Below, in pieces: positions 11,876-23,900 of a stretch of 64,000 nucleotides of DNA. Both the position numbers and the translations under genes were made by a program. Each line of letters opens with the position of its first letter. Position 1 is the first letter of the stretch. Below the pieces are notes generated by a model that was not told the DNA's origin, did not search any database, and saw only the letters and a program-made list of their open reading frames with translations. Location: the NCBI RefSeq assembly GCF_000327385.1, contig NW_008710662.1, positions 196,660 through 260,659 of the forward strand, given 5' to 3'. Origin of the DNA: Lottia gigantea (taxonomy: Eukaryota > Mollusca > Gastropoda > Lottiidae).

Positions 11876-12157
11876 ATTAAAGGCAAACTGTCTCTTAGGA
11901 TGACCAAAAATCTGAAATTTTAATATTTGTCCAAAATGAGTCTTTGTTCATCAGTGGACTTACCTGGTGTAAAAACTAAATGACGAAAGCCCTCTATAAT
12001 ATATAAATTCAATAATTTCTTAGTTAAATGGATATATCATCTTATATAGAGATTCTATTCTTTAGTCATGTCCAACTGATGGATATTATATACTCTTATT
12101 GACCAAGTTTGAGACCTCAAATTTATGTCCATTCTAAGAGGTACTATCATTTTAACT
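11876..12157. mobile_element. MITE-like family C, copy 1 (fold-back)
   Basis: The left arm ttaaaggcaaactgtctc ... ggacttacctggtg is mirrored by a right arm ending gtccattctaagaggtac. The middle carries ttcttagttaaatgg and agagattctattctttag. Related copies lie at 15363, 29300 and 40395. Confidence 0.65.
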
Positions 12158-12324
12158 TAGATACACGGGTAACCAGATTATACCTTTGTTACAATCAATC
12201 CCCTTCAGATGAGAATCGTACGATTGATATCTCCTGGACGCAGATTCGATTATGAAAATTATCCTTTTCCAGTTTCATTGCAAATTAAATAACACGATTT
12301 TATAACAGACTGCTCTGGGGTTTT

Positions 12325-12670
12325 GTACATAAGTTTTCAGCTATTTACATTTTCAGAATTCAATACGGTATACTGTTATTGAGTTTTGTAAACAACGTTT
12401 CAACAATTTCCATTTTCTCAATATTTTATATGGTATATTAATTCTGGGTTTTAATTAACACAACTTTTCAACAATTTACATTATTTACATCATAATCATT
12501 TTATATGGATTTTATTGTTCACAACCTTTCAACAATTTACATTATCTTCATTTTAAAAGAAATACTACTTGGGTTTATTGTACGCAACGTTTCAACAATT
12601 TACATTGTCATCGTCATTGTATATGGTATACTACTCCTGGATTTTCTTCAATTTACATTGTCTGTCATCA
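12325..12670 (+). repeat. ~65-bp tandem repeat, about six diverged copies
   Basis: The word gtttcaacaatttacatt recurs near 12335, 12397, 12463, 12525, 12588 and 12646, with ttatatggtatactac and gggttttattg in between. Confidence 0.75.
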
Positions 12671-14440
12671 TCATTTGATTTAGTAACGTTTTATATACGT
12701 TTAACTTTAAGGGAGGGAATTCTCTGCAATTTTATTTGACCACTGAGACTCCTTATGATTTTATTTAAATCAAATTTTTGTAAGGTAATTGTATAATTAA
12801 TAGAAAAAGATGTAGATCTACCCATATTAAGTCTTCGGATTACTGCGAATCGAAGCATTGCACGGAGGTACATTAAGTATCTACAAGAGAATACACAAAG
12901 GCCTTGACATTATCTCTATTTTTATAACCTGTCCACAGCCATTAGATGATTCCTACACTTTCCTCGCCCTCTAATTCGTTTTGGTCTACAGAAAATGTGT
13001 CGGCAATCATTCATTCATTTTCCTTCCTTAGTATTTCTACTTTCTCTGTACTGCCCTTGCCTAGCACTCTCCCTATAATTGCAGTACTTTCAACTACCCC
13101 TATTTCGTCATTGAATCTTACCCTTACCCCCTTTTCTTTTCATTCCAATTTGTATTTCTCTCTACTATATCTTCATCATTCCGATCGACTACTGGATCAC
13201 AGTTTCCGACGATTGAAATCTACGACCATCTGTAAATCTTATTGGAATTTTTGCCTAATCTAGTAATATTATTCTAGGCGGTCTCTATATATAAACTTCA
13301 AAAGAACCATGTCTGTTTAGTTTAGAAAAAGGTAAATCCATTGTAAAAAAAAAATGTGATTATTTTATTGTTATTAGGCCCTATATCATTTTAGACGTCA
13401 TTTGCAAGATCGATTTTGAATTGATATCGAATTTATATGAAATGCGAGTCAAAATTGAACTTGATTAGCCAAAACTGAAATTCGTTATGACTTTTTGCAA
13501 GTAAAACTTTAGTAAAATTTGATATTTTTAAGCAAGAGAGTAATTTTCATTTTCTATGATCTAATTTCCTAACACCCTATATATAAAAACGGATGTAATG
13601 ATAGCCTTTAAATCTCATTACGACATTTTTTGCTAATATCTATTTAAACCTTATAACTCACAAATTTACGTAGGCTTTTTAGATTGACATATAAGATTTA
13701 GTTACATGTGGTAAAAAAACTTTTTTTTTAGCTTATAAACCTTTCATACATGGTTCAAAAAATAATTGGAGTAATATGAGCGTAGAATAGGAAAAATATT
13801 GTAGATTAATATAAAAACGGTTTTATTAATATATACGGTGGTTCGTATAGGACATGTTTTAGACTCTATTTTTTTTCATTATCAAAATGGCCAACACGAA
13901 TTCTCAGTATAGAAATTTCTATTTATTTTAAAGATTGGGTAAAAATAGCCCGTTTTTTCAAGTTTGTCCCCCATAATGACGTACAGTTCCAAATTCTGCT
14001 TTTAATTGATTTGATTAATGTATAGATATTTCAAAATTTATAAAATAAAGCGACATATATAGGCCTACATACTGTTATTTAAAGAAGTTAAAATAGGAAT
14101 TAAAAAATATTAATAAAACAAGTAGCTATAATGTCCTAAACTAACCACTGTATTTTTATACTTTATCATACATGTTATACAAAATCCTATTTATAATATA
14201 CATTATGTTCTATGTATTAGGTCATTGTGATATTATGTATAAAAATAAGAGTACAGTAAAAACCTTTTAACAAATGAAGTTTCTTATTGACCCCATACTG
14301 TATATTTACATTTACTATTGTCGTTAACTTTGACAGCCGATTGTTATGCAACAGACCGTAACTAAAGAATAAAGAGAAAAATCGGAGAGGATGGGCCTAA
14401 TGCCATCAGAAAACAGGAAATTTTGAGAACTTTGATGTAA
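12671..14440. other. AT-rich intergenic DNA
   Basis: A Ser/Phe/Leu-rich 105-codon ORF at 12946-13263 (+) has no recognisable domain and looks like composition-driven open frame. Nothing else is supported. Confidence 0.35.
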
Positions 14441-15025
14441 TTGGCGAAGTTATGGCCATTTTAGTGGAGGGGTGGGGGTCAGCAGTCTCACAATAGAGTC
14501 TAGTTGCGCTGGTTGGGGTTAAGACCAAATCTTTGACAGGCTGCCGCTCGAAGACTATCAGAGAGTTGCAATTTGGACTGAAAGTACACGCCCATCTGAA
14601 GTTATTGTGTTCCAAATTTCAGCTTCCTATCTTGCAAACTCTGCCAGTTACAGCACTTTTAGTTTCAGACTTTTCCCAAAACCATGCCATTTTCCTCTTC
14701 AAAATACGGGTGGAAGTTCAAATTCGATTTTCTCGAAAGTTTGAAAAAATTCTGAATTTCTTTTTTTGACTGAAATAGATACCTCTAGCGTCAAAATTGT
14801 CGAAGTTATGGCCATTTTAGTGAGGGGTGGGGGTCGACAGTCTGCCTATAGCGTCCAGTTGCACTTGGTGTACGGGGTAAAGACCAAAACTTTGACAGGT
14901 TGTCATTCGAAGACTATCAGCGATGGAAAGCTGAAAGTTGCACTGAAGGTGCATACCCATAGGATGTTGTTATGTTCCGATTTTCAAGTCCCTATTGTGA
15001 AAACTGTGCCTGTTACAGCGCCTCT
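14425..15025 (+). repeat. Two-copy tandem duplication, ~357-bp period
   Basis: gaagttatggccattttagt occurs at 14445 and 14802. The homology continues through gaggggtgggggtc, aagaccaaa, ctttgacaggctgcc and gaagactatcag to ccagttacagc near 14645 and 15015. The copies have diverged by substitutions and short indels. Open frames in both are not matched in sequence, so this looks non-coding. Confidence 0.8.
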
Positions 15026-15362
15026 ATACCTCTAATGTAATGATTATCGCTTCAAATTCGGTCATTTTGGTACATTCCATTAAAGACTGTTATGACATTA
15101 CCAAGTAGACTAACTGCATAATTCTTAATTTCCGGTTGTGGCAGTCGGTGCGTTTTCCCACGTATGTTCCGGATCTTTCTCCCATTTCAGCAATATTTAA
15201 CATTAGAAAAGTAAAAATTTGTACCTTAGCAAAAAAAGAAAAAAAGTTTCCAGGACATGCGACCTTTAGAATGGAGTAGACAGCTATCGTGTGTGCCAAT
15301 TAATTTTAAAAGTTTTTTTCACATGATGCCATTTAATTTTAACACTATATCCCAAATCTATT

Positions 15363-15540
15363 TTAAAGGTATACTACCTCTTAGAATGTACATACAATTT
15401 CAACTTGGTCAACAAGTGTATATACTCATCAGCTGGTCTTACCAGGTGTTACGACTAAATAATAGAATCTCTATATAACACGATATCTAAGTGTGTTTCA
15501 AAGTTACGTAGTGAACTAAGTATTTGTTTATGAATATTCT
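15363..15540 (+). mobile_element. MITE-like family C, copy 2 (half element)
   Basis: Begins ttaaaggtatactacctc and continues with cttaccaggtg, gactaaataatag and aatctctatataa, matching the left arm of the 40.4-kb copy. Confidence 0.6.
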
Positions 15541-16850
15541 AGTATTTCTCGAGAGACTTTTGGTAGCAAAACGTCTATAGAAAAGCTTAATAAGTTATTT
15601 ATCTTTCTCACTAATGTTGCCACGATAATCGATAGAATTAACGTCGATATTGCAAAATATTCCGACGTCTGAATGAAGTGTACTTAAAGCCATTTGGATA
15701 CGGTTTTTGTATTTGGCCCATCGTTTCGTCCCTAATTTCAGAAACTGTTAAATATTTCTACCGTGTTTCACAACAGTTATTGGGGTATGAAGACATAATA
15801 AATATTCATGATGCTACTTGATTTGCAAATCGCACAATAAACGCAATTCCACATATGGATTGTTTTGTAAATATTGAACACACGTTCGAAAATTGTTAAT
15901 TGTTATACCAATACTTAGTAGGGTCATCTCCTCTCGTATGAAAAATCGTATTTTTATTGGTTCAGTCACCGCCTCATACGAAGCTATTTCGATAAAGTGA
16001 ACCATGATTCCATCTATTTTTAAATAATGTTATTATTCTCGATTGTTAACTACTTTGACAGCCTTGATAGTATCATTATAATATTATGTTTTGCTTTTTG
16101 TTGATCTGTTGCCAGCTTAAAAAAGTTCTAAAAGAAAAGGTTTACAAGTAGACTTACACGGTTTTATTTTAAAAGAGCGTGTTTTTTTACCAGACATTCT
16201 ATAAGTAGGGGAACAACAAATATGAAATAACTTTAAACATACTAAGTGTCATTCTACTTGTCATTTTCAAACAATTTTTAAAATAATCCAAATACTCAGA
16301 CTACTTATCTATATTACTCCAGCAAGTAAGTTTCTAGTTTCTCTAGAAGGGAATTAGAATCGCTTCGAGCTGAAAAGTGGAAATGCCATTTAATTTGTAC
16401 CTTCACTAATCCCACTGAAGCGCACAAAGTTCACTCGATTTCGATTCTTAACGACAACTCCTGAAAAATATTGTTGTGTTTATAATAATTGTAATCGGTG
16501 AATTCCAACGCAAGACTGTCATTCTAAAGCACCTTAATCTCAGAACCATAATATTGACTTGGATCTACAGCACTAATTCACGAGGCAGACGTCATTTTAA
16601 ATTAGAATCGTATACTCAGTACACTCAAGCCGCCAGACTGTCATTTTCATTGTGTAGGTTTAAACTTGAACTACAGCTTTCAGTTTTATCATTTCTGGAA
16701 ACAATATAGAACAGTGCTTCTCATTATAATCTCAACCTCAACCTTCAAATATACCCCCCTCCCCCTCAAATAAAACAGCCATTTTGAAACGTATTTCACT
16801 CGGAAAATATATTCATTTATTTCGATTGCATTGAGCGGATACACAATCTT
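15541..16850. other. Intergenic DNA, nothing recognised
   Basis: A weak family A resemblance near 16575-16650 is too diverged to call. Small ORFs lack any domain. Confidence 0.35.
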
Positions 16851-16854
16851 ACAG

Positions 16855-17470
16855 ATAAAACCTGTGTACACTGTATAATTCCGCGTAGCGGTTTATACAT
16901 AAGTGTACACAGTTTTTTTCTGTTTATACATCAATAATCTGAACAAAAAATTCAGTTTATTCCTTATAATTAAATCAACTCGAATGCATGTTTAAATATT
17001 TATCTAAAATAGTAACAAACTAAAACACAAAATAACATAACGTTAATGAACTGATACTAACAATAGAGACGTCCAATCAGCCATAAGTAGGTTACAATAT
17101 TTATGCATGAAAGTTGACGGAGCGGCTACGTTGAAAGTTCAATTATTGAAAGACGAGTTCGAAGTAAAAAAAAATCGTGATATTTGTTGATATTTGGAGG
17201 GTGCACATTTGAGGAAATTTGGAAATTATCGTAATCATTCAGTGAAGTGTCGATGTCGGCTCTGTTGACGTTCGAAGGAACGGCATCGACGTCGTGTAGT
17301 GGCCACGTCAATCAAAAAGGAGTCCGTTAAGGGGCGGAACTTATATGTACATTCCGTTTACACAGATATAAACCGAATTCACGTGATTACTGTTATCCAA
17401 TCAAATTGCGTGATATCGTGTAAACGGAATCGTGATTTATAATCATTTATAATTTAATTCGTTCTATTCA
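16855..17470 (-). mobile_element. Interspersed element E, copy 1, with terminal palindrome
   Basis: The stretch 17044-17460 is the reverse complement of about 45160-45620: shared words include tgtaaacggaat, caatttgattgg, cacgtgaattcgg, gattgacgtggccac and gacgtctctattg. At 16855-16918 an imperfect palindrome pairs acctgtgtacactgtata with tacataagtgtacacag; related sequence lies beside copy 2. No ORF of transposase size, so a non-autonomous element or an old duplication. Confidence 0.7.
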
Positions 17471-20400
17471 GTCAGGCTATGCAAATAGAGGCTATTTTTC
17501 CTTTAAGAAATGAGTGATCATGAGATAAAAATACAACCGTTCAATTCCGTTTTCATTCAAAGTAATTCTACGCCATGGGCAAAACCCCAATCTGGCGTCA
17601 GTTTTGCGGAAAGTACCAAACTTCCACTTCCCATTGCCTTGAGCGATAAAATCAAATTATTCATTAGGCTTCATTTTTTCCCGATACGAGCCATTGGGTA
17701 AAACTATACAGTGAGAGGTGTATACAATCATCTCCGGTCAAATGTTTGAGTTACAAATGATAAAAAAAGACTTTTACGTCCTATTTTACTGCCCCTGATT
17801 GAGCATCTCTATGCAGTGTGGAATGAGCAAAATTTTGCCCGAACAGCGGTGGTGTGTGTTGCATTGTCTGATAATGGATACCAGACAACAGAATAAACAG
17901 GAGGCGCCAGTCCGGAGAGTTTTTGCCTTGTATATTGTCGATTTATCGCACAGTAAAACGCACCGGACTTAATCTGTTCTCACCTATTACCTCTTATTAT
18001 TTTTTTAATAATTAGTTTAATTAATTAACATTATCTGTGAGTGTTTCATAAGAACATATTTATCAGCTTAGCGTAGTACTTACAATATTCCAAATAAAGC
18101 TATTTTTTATCTTCCGAACTATCGTTGCAGAGTGGCATCAGGTGTTCAGAAATATACTGATATTATATATTGTACAGATTGGAAAATACTACGAATTAAA
18201 TATTTCCCGTAGCATTTTTCAGGATAAAAATCCCACAGCTATATAACAACAATCAAAAGAACTACTGTCACAGTCCAAAGAATTCTATTATGGATGCTGT
18301 TTATTAATTGTTTGTTCATAAACCTTGTGATGCGATTATATATTTGAGCTAAAATCGTTATACAAGTCCATCCAACAATCTCGTTTGAACTTAGTCAACC
18401 CACCAGTGACTCGACATGACAAAAATATGTGCCAATGTCATATTTTTCTCCTTCCTTTAATGGAAATATCCAGACATGTCGGGTAGTATGACCTGCTTGT
18501 AGAAATGAACCCAAACAACTTTCAGACATCTTCCCACTTGGTTTCTTACATAGTCATCCAAAGGAACTTGTGACATGAGTTCCAACTCGCTTGAATTTTA
18601 AAATTGTCCCCAAGATCTGGTGTTAAAGAAATATCTAGATAAATATGTCTACCTTTTATTTTTTAACGTCAAAACTATCTAAACGGATTCAATATAAAGT
18701 TTTTAAGTTCGTTGTGCTTTTTGGTGTTAGAGAAGTACTGTACGGATTCAGAAAAATAAACGCCTAATTGTAGAGAAATATATCTCCTACGTATTCGAAG
18801 ATTTCAACTAATAATATCGAGCCATTATAATGCCAACACCAACATGGCGCATCTGTCCCTTTAAAACTAATTCAGTTTGATCAAGTAGATACGTAGATGT
18901 AAGTAGCATAATTATTTTTCCAAAGAAATATTATGTATTTCATATATACGACGGTCATTAAAACTGTAAAATCAATTTTCACGTTATCACATATTTATCA
19001 GCACCTAAATTTGACATGGAATACATTACGATGAAGTTGTCTTCTCAGTGCTTGGCAATATCTAGTTGTGTGAATACCATAGTAGGAAGTTATGACTCTG
19101 GACAAGATAAGTCTACCTTAGGTATTAGTAGTAGATTTTTTCCCCAAAGTACAGATCAAGGGTGGAACAAATACTTAATTGAGAAATTAGGTGATCTGGA
19201 TAGGCCGGGTAGTATTTCATTTGATCTACAATTAGATTAAATAATAGGCAAGGGGTTATTTTTTTTCTGATATGAGTATTATTATAAGACAGATTGGAAA
19301 CTGTAACTATTTTTGTTTGTTTGAAAGTTGTGATCAATTTGGAAGAAAAGTTGTTGCGCAATAAACATTCAAAGGCTTTTAAAACTAAGTCTTAGATTTT
19401 CTTTTGGTTGATGAAATTGTCATCAATTGAAAAAAAGCATTACATGCAATTGAAAAAGATATATTCAGTATATGTCAAATTACAGAAAATAATGCAACTC
19501 GGAGATGTGATCGGAGAAAAGTTAAAGAATCACGTCACCAGTGGCGGGGCAACACTGTCGAAGCAGAATTGAAAATGCGGCAGTTGAGACGTCATAGTTG
19601 CAAGCAGCTCATAGTGCTGCTAAGAGGGTGGAAAAGAAAAAGGTGGGAATATAATTGTAAAATTGGGGATTTTTGTAGGAGGGGGGGGGGGGGTGCCCTC
19701 TTGTACTCGCACTGGCGGCGCCACTGTACGTCTGTGTATTTTTTATCGGAGCAGAAAAAATGCATCTTTGTTTGTATTGCGTCTAGAAATATATTTCTTA
19801 TCAATTGATTTTCCGTAGACAGACAGCATAATTACAACTTAATTACAAGCTAAGTCAAAGTTGTCATTATGACATCAATATGGTGTACATATAAAAGTAC
19901 GATATATATTGTCTACATGGAAGAAAGGGTAATAACCGCGATATATAAAAATTAAAGTTTTATTGTCGTCACCATGGCAGTCACGCCGTCCACAAGTGCT
20001 CGAATCTGAAAGACGCAATTTTGACAAAAAAGAAGAAACGATTTGAAATTGTTTATTTCTGATGAAGATGCCATTGCAAATGGTGTTCAGTCACAAGTCG
20101 TTCACAGTCAAATTCTATAAGTCCATTCGAATCCGATCCTAAACGATCCTAAATTCCTAAATATAATGGAAAGTAAACTAATCCCATTATTAGAACTCAA
20201 AATATGGCGATTGAATTTATATTGGCAATTATTTTCATATGTTTTGTTTGGGAAGGGGCACTGTATGGTGTTCGTATTGCTTTTATCTATGTTTTGCAGC
20301 GTTTTCTTTTGTCAATTGATTTTATGCTATTTTAATTTTGTATATCTAAATCTAACTTGTTTAGGTGCTATGAGCCCGTTTTGGTGCTGGTGCACCTTAA

Positions 20401-20800
20401 TGCATTATATACATTTCATTTCCGGTGGAAAATTTCGTGTCTCTATGACAGATAGTGACCAGTGTGATTCAAGAAAGGAAGTCAACAAGGACTCAAAGTT
20501 CAATGGACTATTATTGATCGATGTCAAATGATACAATATAATAAAATCTATTAAGTAGATACAAATGTTCAAATAATGACTATCTGGTTAAATATTACCG
20601 GAAGTGATAGTTTTACAGAATTCTAAGCAAGGACCCCGTTGGCAAGACGGTGTAAAACTATGAGCTGAATGAAGCACGACCAATCGCTGATATTGATCGA
20701 GTTGAATATTGGAAGGAGACGAGTGGTATATTAAGTATGAACAGGTGTATTATCAGTAATATAAACACAATGACAGTAAGTTCTTGATATTATATACAGC
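17471..20800. other. DNA upstream of the opsin exon 1
   Basis: It contains a family A end near 18770-18865 (ggcgcatctgtccctttaa) and a 13-G run at 19681-19693. The opsin promoter should lie near the right end, but no TATA box or initiator could be fixed. A possible acceptor (atatacag) directly precedes the opsin ATG, so a further 5' non-coding exon is possible. Confidence 0.4.
18770..18866 (-). mobile_element. MITE-like family A, end fragment
   Basis: It ends in acatggcgcatctgtccctt, like the right end of the 30.3-kb copy (aatggcgaatctgtcccttt). Confidence 0.45.
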
Positions 20801-20948
20801 ATGTCTAATGAAGTTGATAGTAAACCAGTATCCACTATGGACGGGGAAAAGTATCTTATATTGCGTACTAATTCCACATTGGATCTTTATGATTCTGTAC
20901 TTACTGATATTGAGAGGCAATTTATAGCAGGCTATTTAATATGTATAG
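20801..20948 (+). CDS. Opsin exon 1 (N-terminus and start of TM1)
   Basis: Encodes 49 residues plus one base; ends with AGYLICIG, where TM1 begins. Donor GTAAGT from 20949, phase 1. It matches the ga start of exon 2, giving a Gly codon. An intron of 12.3 kb follows. Confidence 0.88.
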
Positions 20949-23900
20949 GTAAGTTTTTTATATTCATTATTTTTTTATTAATAACAGTCCATAATTGTAT
21001 TCAATTTTTTTTTATTTATTACATTTATTAGTTTTCATTCATTACATTCATTAAATTTCATTATTACATTTAATATCTTAAATTTGAAAAGTATCAAACA
21101 TGATAGTATGGAAAGTTTAGAAAGTTAAGATAAGATGACGCATTCGATGATTTGACTGTGAATAGGCATTTGTGAAATACCGTAAAGGAATCTGTTTAAT
21201 AAATATTAAATTTTTTCTAACGCACCAACTGATTGTCTTGTGGTTCCTGAAAGTCTATGAATACTTAACATCACTTAAATGAAATGATTACTGTATTGCA
21301 CTAAACTATGGTCTTTATTGACATTTTGATCAATGTGAGTTCTTCTCGGCTATGATTAACTACAATCTCTGTGCAATTTATGGTTATATTTCATGAAATT
21401 ATGGTGGCAATAAAATCATGCATGAGTGCAATTATGCGATATACATAATATGATAGAGTTCCGTAAACAGTTGGTAAGATTTCAATCTGAAATTGCCTTC
21501 AAACCACATGGAAGAAATGTAAAGCAAACAAGCAAGGTACAGTGCTTGACACTCTGCAGGTATTTTGGCGTTAGAAAAGTCAATGTACATTTTCGGGATT
21601 TGTCCCAAGGTGATGAATGTATGTAAATAGTCTTCACAAGTAATATAACTCGCATTATCTCAAACTAGAAATTTCTCTTTCCATTTCTTTATACATGTAT
21701 GTCTTTTCTGTATCAGGCGAAGTTTCAACAAAGACGAGTCGTCATTTTAACATTCAAACACGGATAATTCTTAAAACACATGGATTTGAAGACCCAAATT
21801 ATATAGCTGTGAACGCTATTACCGTTACTGAGGTACGATTGGCCAAACTGTCGCTTTTATTAGGATATAGTCATCTTTATAATGTGATTGTCACAATATT
21901 ATTTAAGGATATTTGTCTATAATGCCCATAACAGCGCAATTTGGAATGACAGATCAGAAAAATGACTTCTCCAACCCAAGGTTAATACGATGTGCAAACT
22001 CACCAATCGAGCAAGTTTTTTTCTGTTGTTTTATATTCTTGGATTATTTTGTTATTATTACTGTGTCATAACATTTCCTTCTGTTATTTTGTTCTTTTAG
22101 AAAACAAGGAAGAACGGGTGGGATCATTTTGTGATGTTTATAACGGCGTCGCCCACATGGAATTCGCCATTGTTGTCGTATAGTACATTAGACATTGGTA
22201 AAGACGTTATCAATACCACAATTTATTTCCCTATAAATGTGACAGTAAAATGCAATAGAATCATTAGTTAAATATCATCTTTTCAGTGATTTTCCTACTA
22301 TCCTACTTGTACTATAAAACTTACAGTGTAATTGATCTGTTTGTCTTCTTTTATGGATCGCCGGCACATTTAGATTACATTTAGACTTCCATTAGCCCCA
22401 TGTGGGAGAAAAATAGGACTTACACCTCCATTCATTTCATTTCATTTTCAATTTACTTGGCTTGGATTTGAATTTCGTGAACAACCATGAAACTAATTTG
22501 CGATTGACATTATCTGAGAGTAACTGGTTTGTTTACATCTGATGGCATCTGATAGAAATTGATAAACCGCAATATTAAATCCACATGACAGAACCGACGA
22601 ACGAATGGAAATTCCCAGATCTCTTGCTCTAAGCTTCCTTTCATACAAAACAAAAGACATAGCTTTAATCTCAGGGGTTGAAATTCGCGACAATCAAAAC
22701 GTTAGTTCTCTGTTAGTTTGTGGCATGCAGTGGCGTGGATGAATTTGCCTTCTTGTTCTTTCTTTTATGCTGTCTGCCTTTGTATCATAGTAAGGTATCA
22801 TATTTTGTAACTAATGGAAAGGAGGAGATGGGTGACGATGAGTTGACAAATCGGCATGAAACCTCAAGATAATAACTTCTATTTATCAAATACTATTGAT
22901 GAGACATTAGATCTGAACTTTCAGATACTACTTATCAATATCACGAAAATAATAACCTTAGGGTTATAACCTTGATTAAGTAAGTCTTAATTAAACAAGT
23001 AAGTCTTAATTAAACTGGCTGACAATCTACTCAGAAATACTAACAATGGACCAAGAAGTACCATAAAAAGATAACAAATGACCATATCCGTAAACAATAA
23101 GTAGTATTTAGGAAAAAACCAAAATTGATCAGTAAAGATTTTCTCGGTTCTTGTTTTCATTTCCTGATGAAAATAGCAAGGTATATTACCATATAATTAC
23201 TGTGTCATAACATTTCCTTCTGTTATTTTGTTCTTCTAGAAAACAAGGAAGAACGGATGGGATCATATTGTGATGTTTATAACTGCATCGCAAACATTGA
23301 ATTCGCCATTGTTGACATTATGATTTTTATTTAAGTAGTTTGGCTGTATTGAAAGAAAGGAGCAAACCCCTTTTACAGTAAGGAAAAACTTAGCAGTCCT
23401 TAATACCAGCTGATAATTGACTTTGGATTGATTCTGTTGGTAATTATTGGCAGTTTGGTCGAGCGCGTGTACGTATCCAGCGTACCTAATCGATTGTTGA
23501 TCTATATGTCCGGTTAATCGATTCATGCTGAAATAATGTGCTATTAACCAAGTCTCAAGAGAACTATTACTGATGCTGAGTTGAGGACGTTGACAATTTG
23601 ATGAAATGTCACCAATTCTCATGGAAATAGACGTGGAAATTAAATTATAACACATACATAAGACTGTTATTACAGACACTTAAATAATCATTCAAACTAT
23701 TCAGTCTACATGAACTATGAATTAATACTGTTTCCGGCATTTCTCAACATCAGCTGCGATCAGTGTAACTTTTGTTGACAAATACACAAGTCATAATAAA
23801 CATGGTCAAGAAGGACAGAATCAAAACATGTCGTTACCCTGCAAATAAAGTTCCATGGACTGCTAAACAATGTCAGTTACGAAAATAACATCTTTTAAAT

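Noticed and set aside
12946-13263. 105-codon Ser/Phe/Leu-rich ORF
   Set aside because: No signal-peptide cleavage pattern, domain or splice context; pyrimidine-rich composition explains it.
20166-20531. 121-codon hydrophobic ORF just upstream of the opsin
   Set aside because: Could have been an extra opsin exon, but shows no opsin motif and is not needed: exon 1 supplies a complete N-terminus.
23263-23679. 138-codon ORF on the minus strand in opsin intron 1
   Set aside because: No domain recognised, and its end overlaps the duplicated exon-like segment on the other strand.
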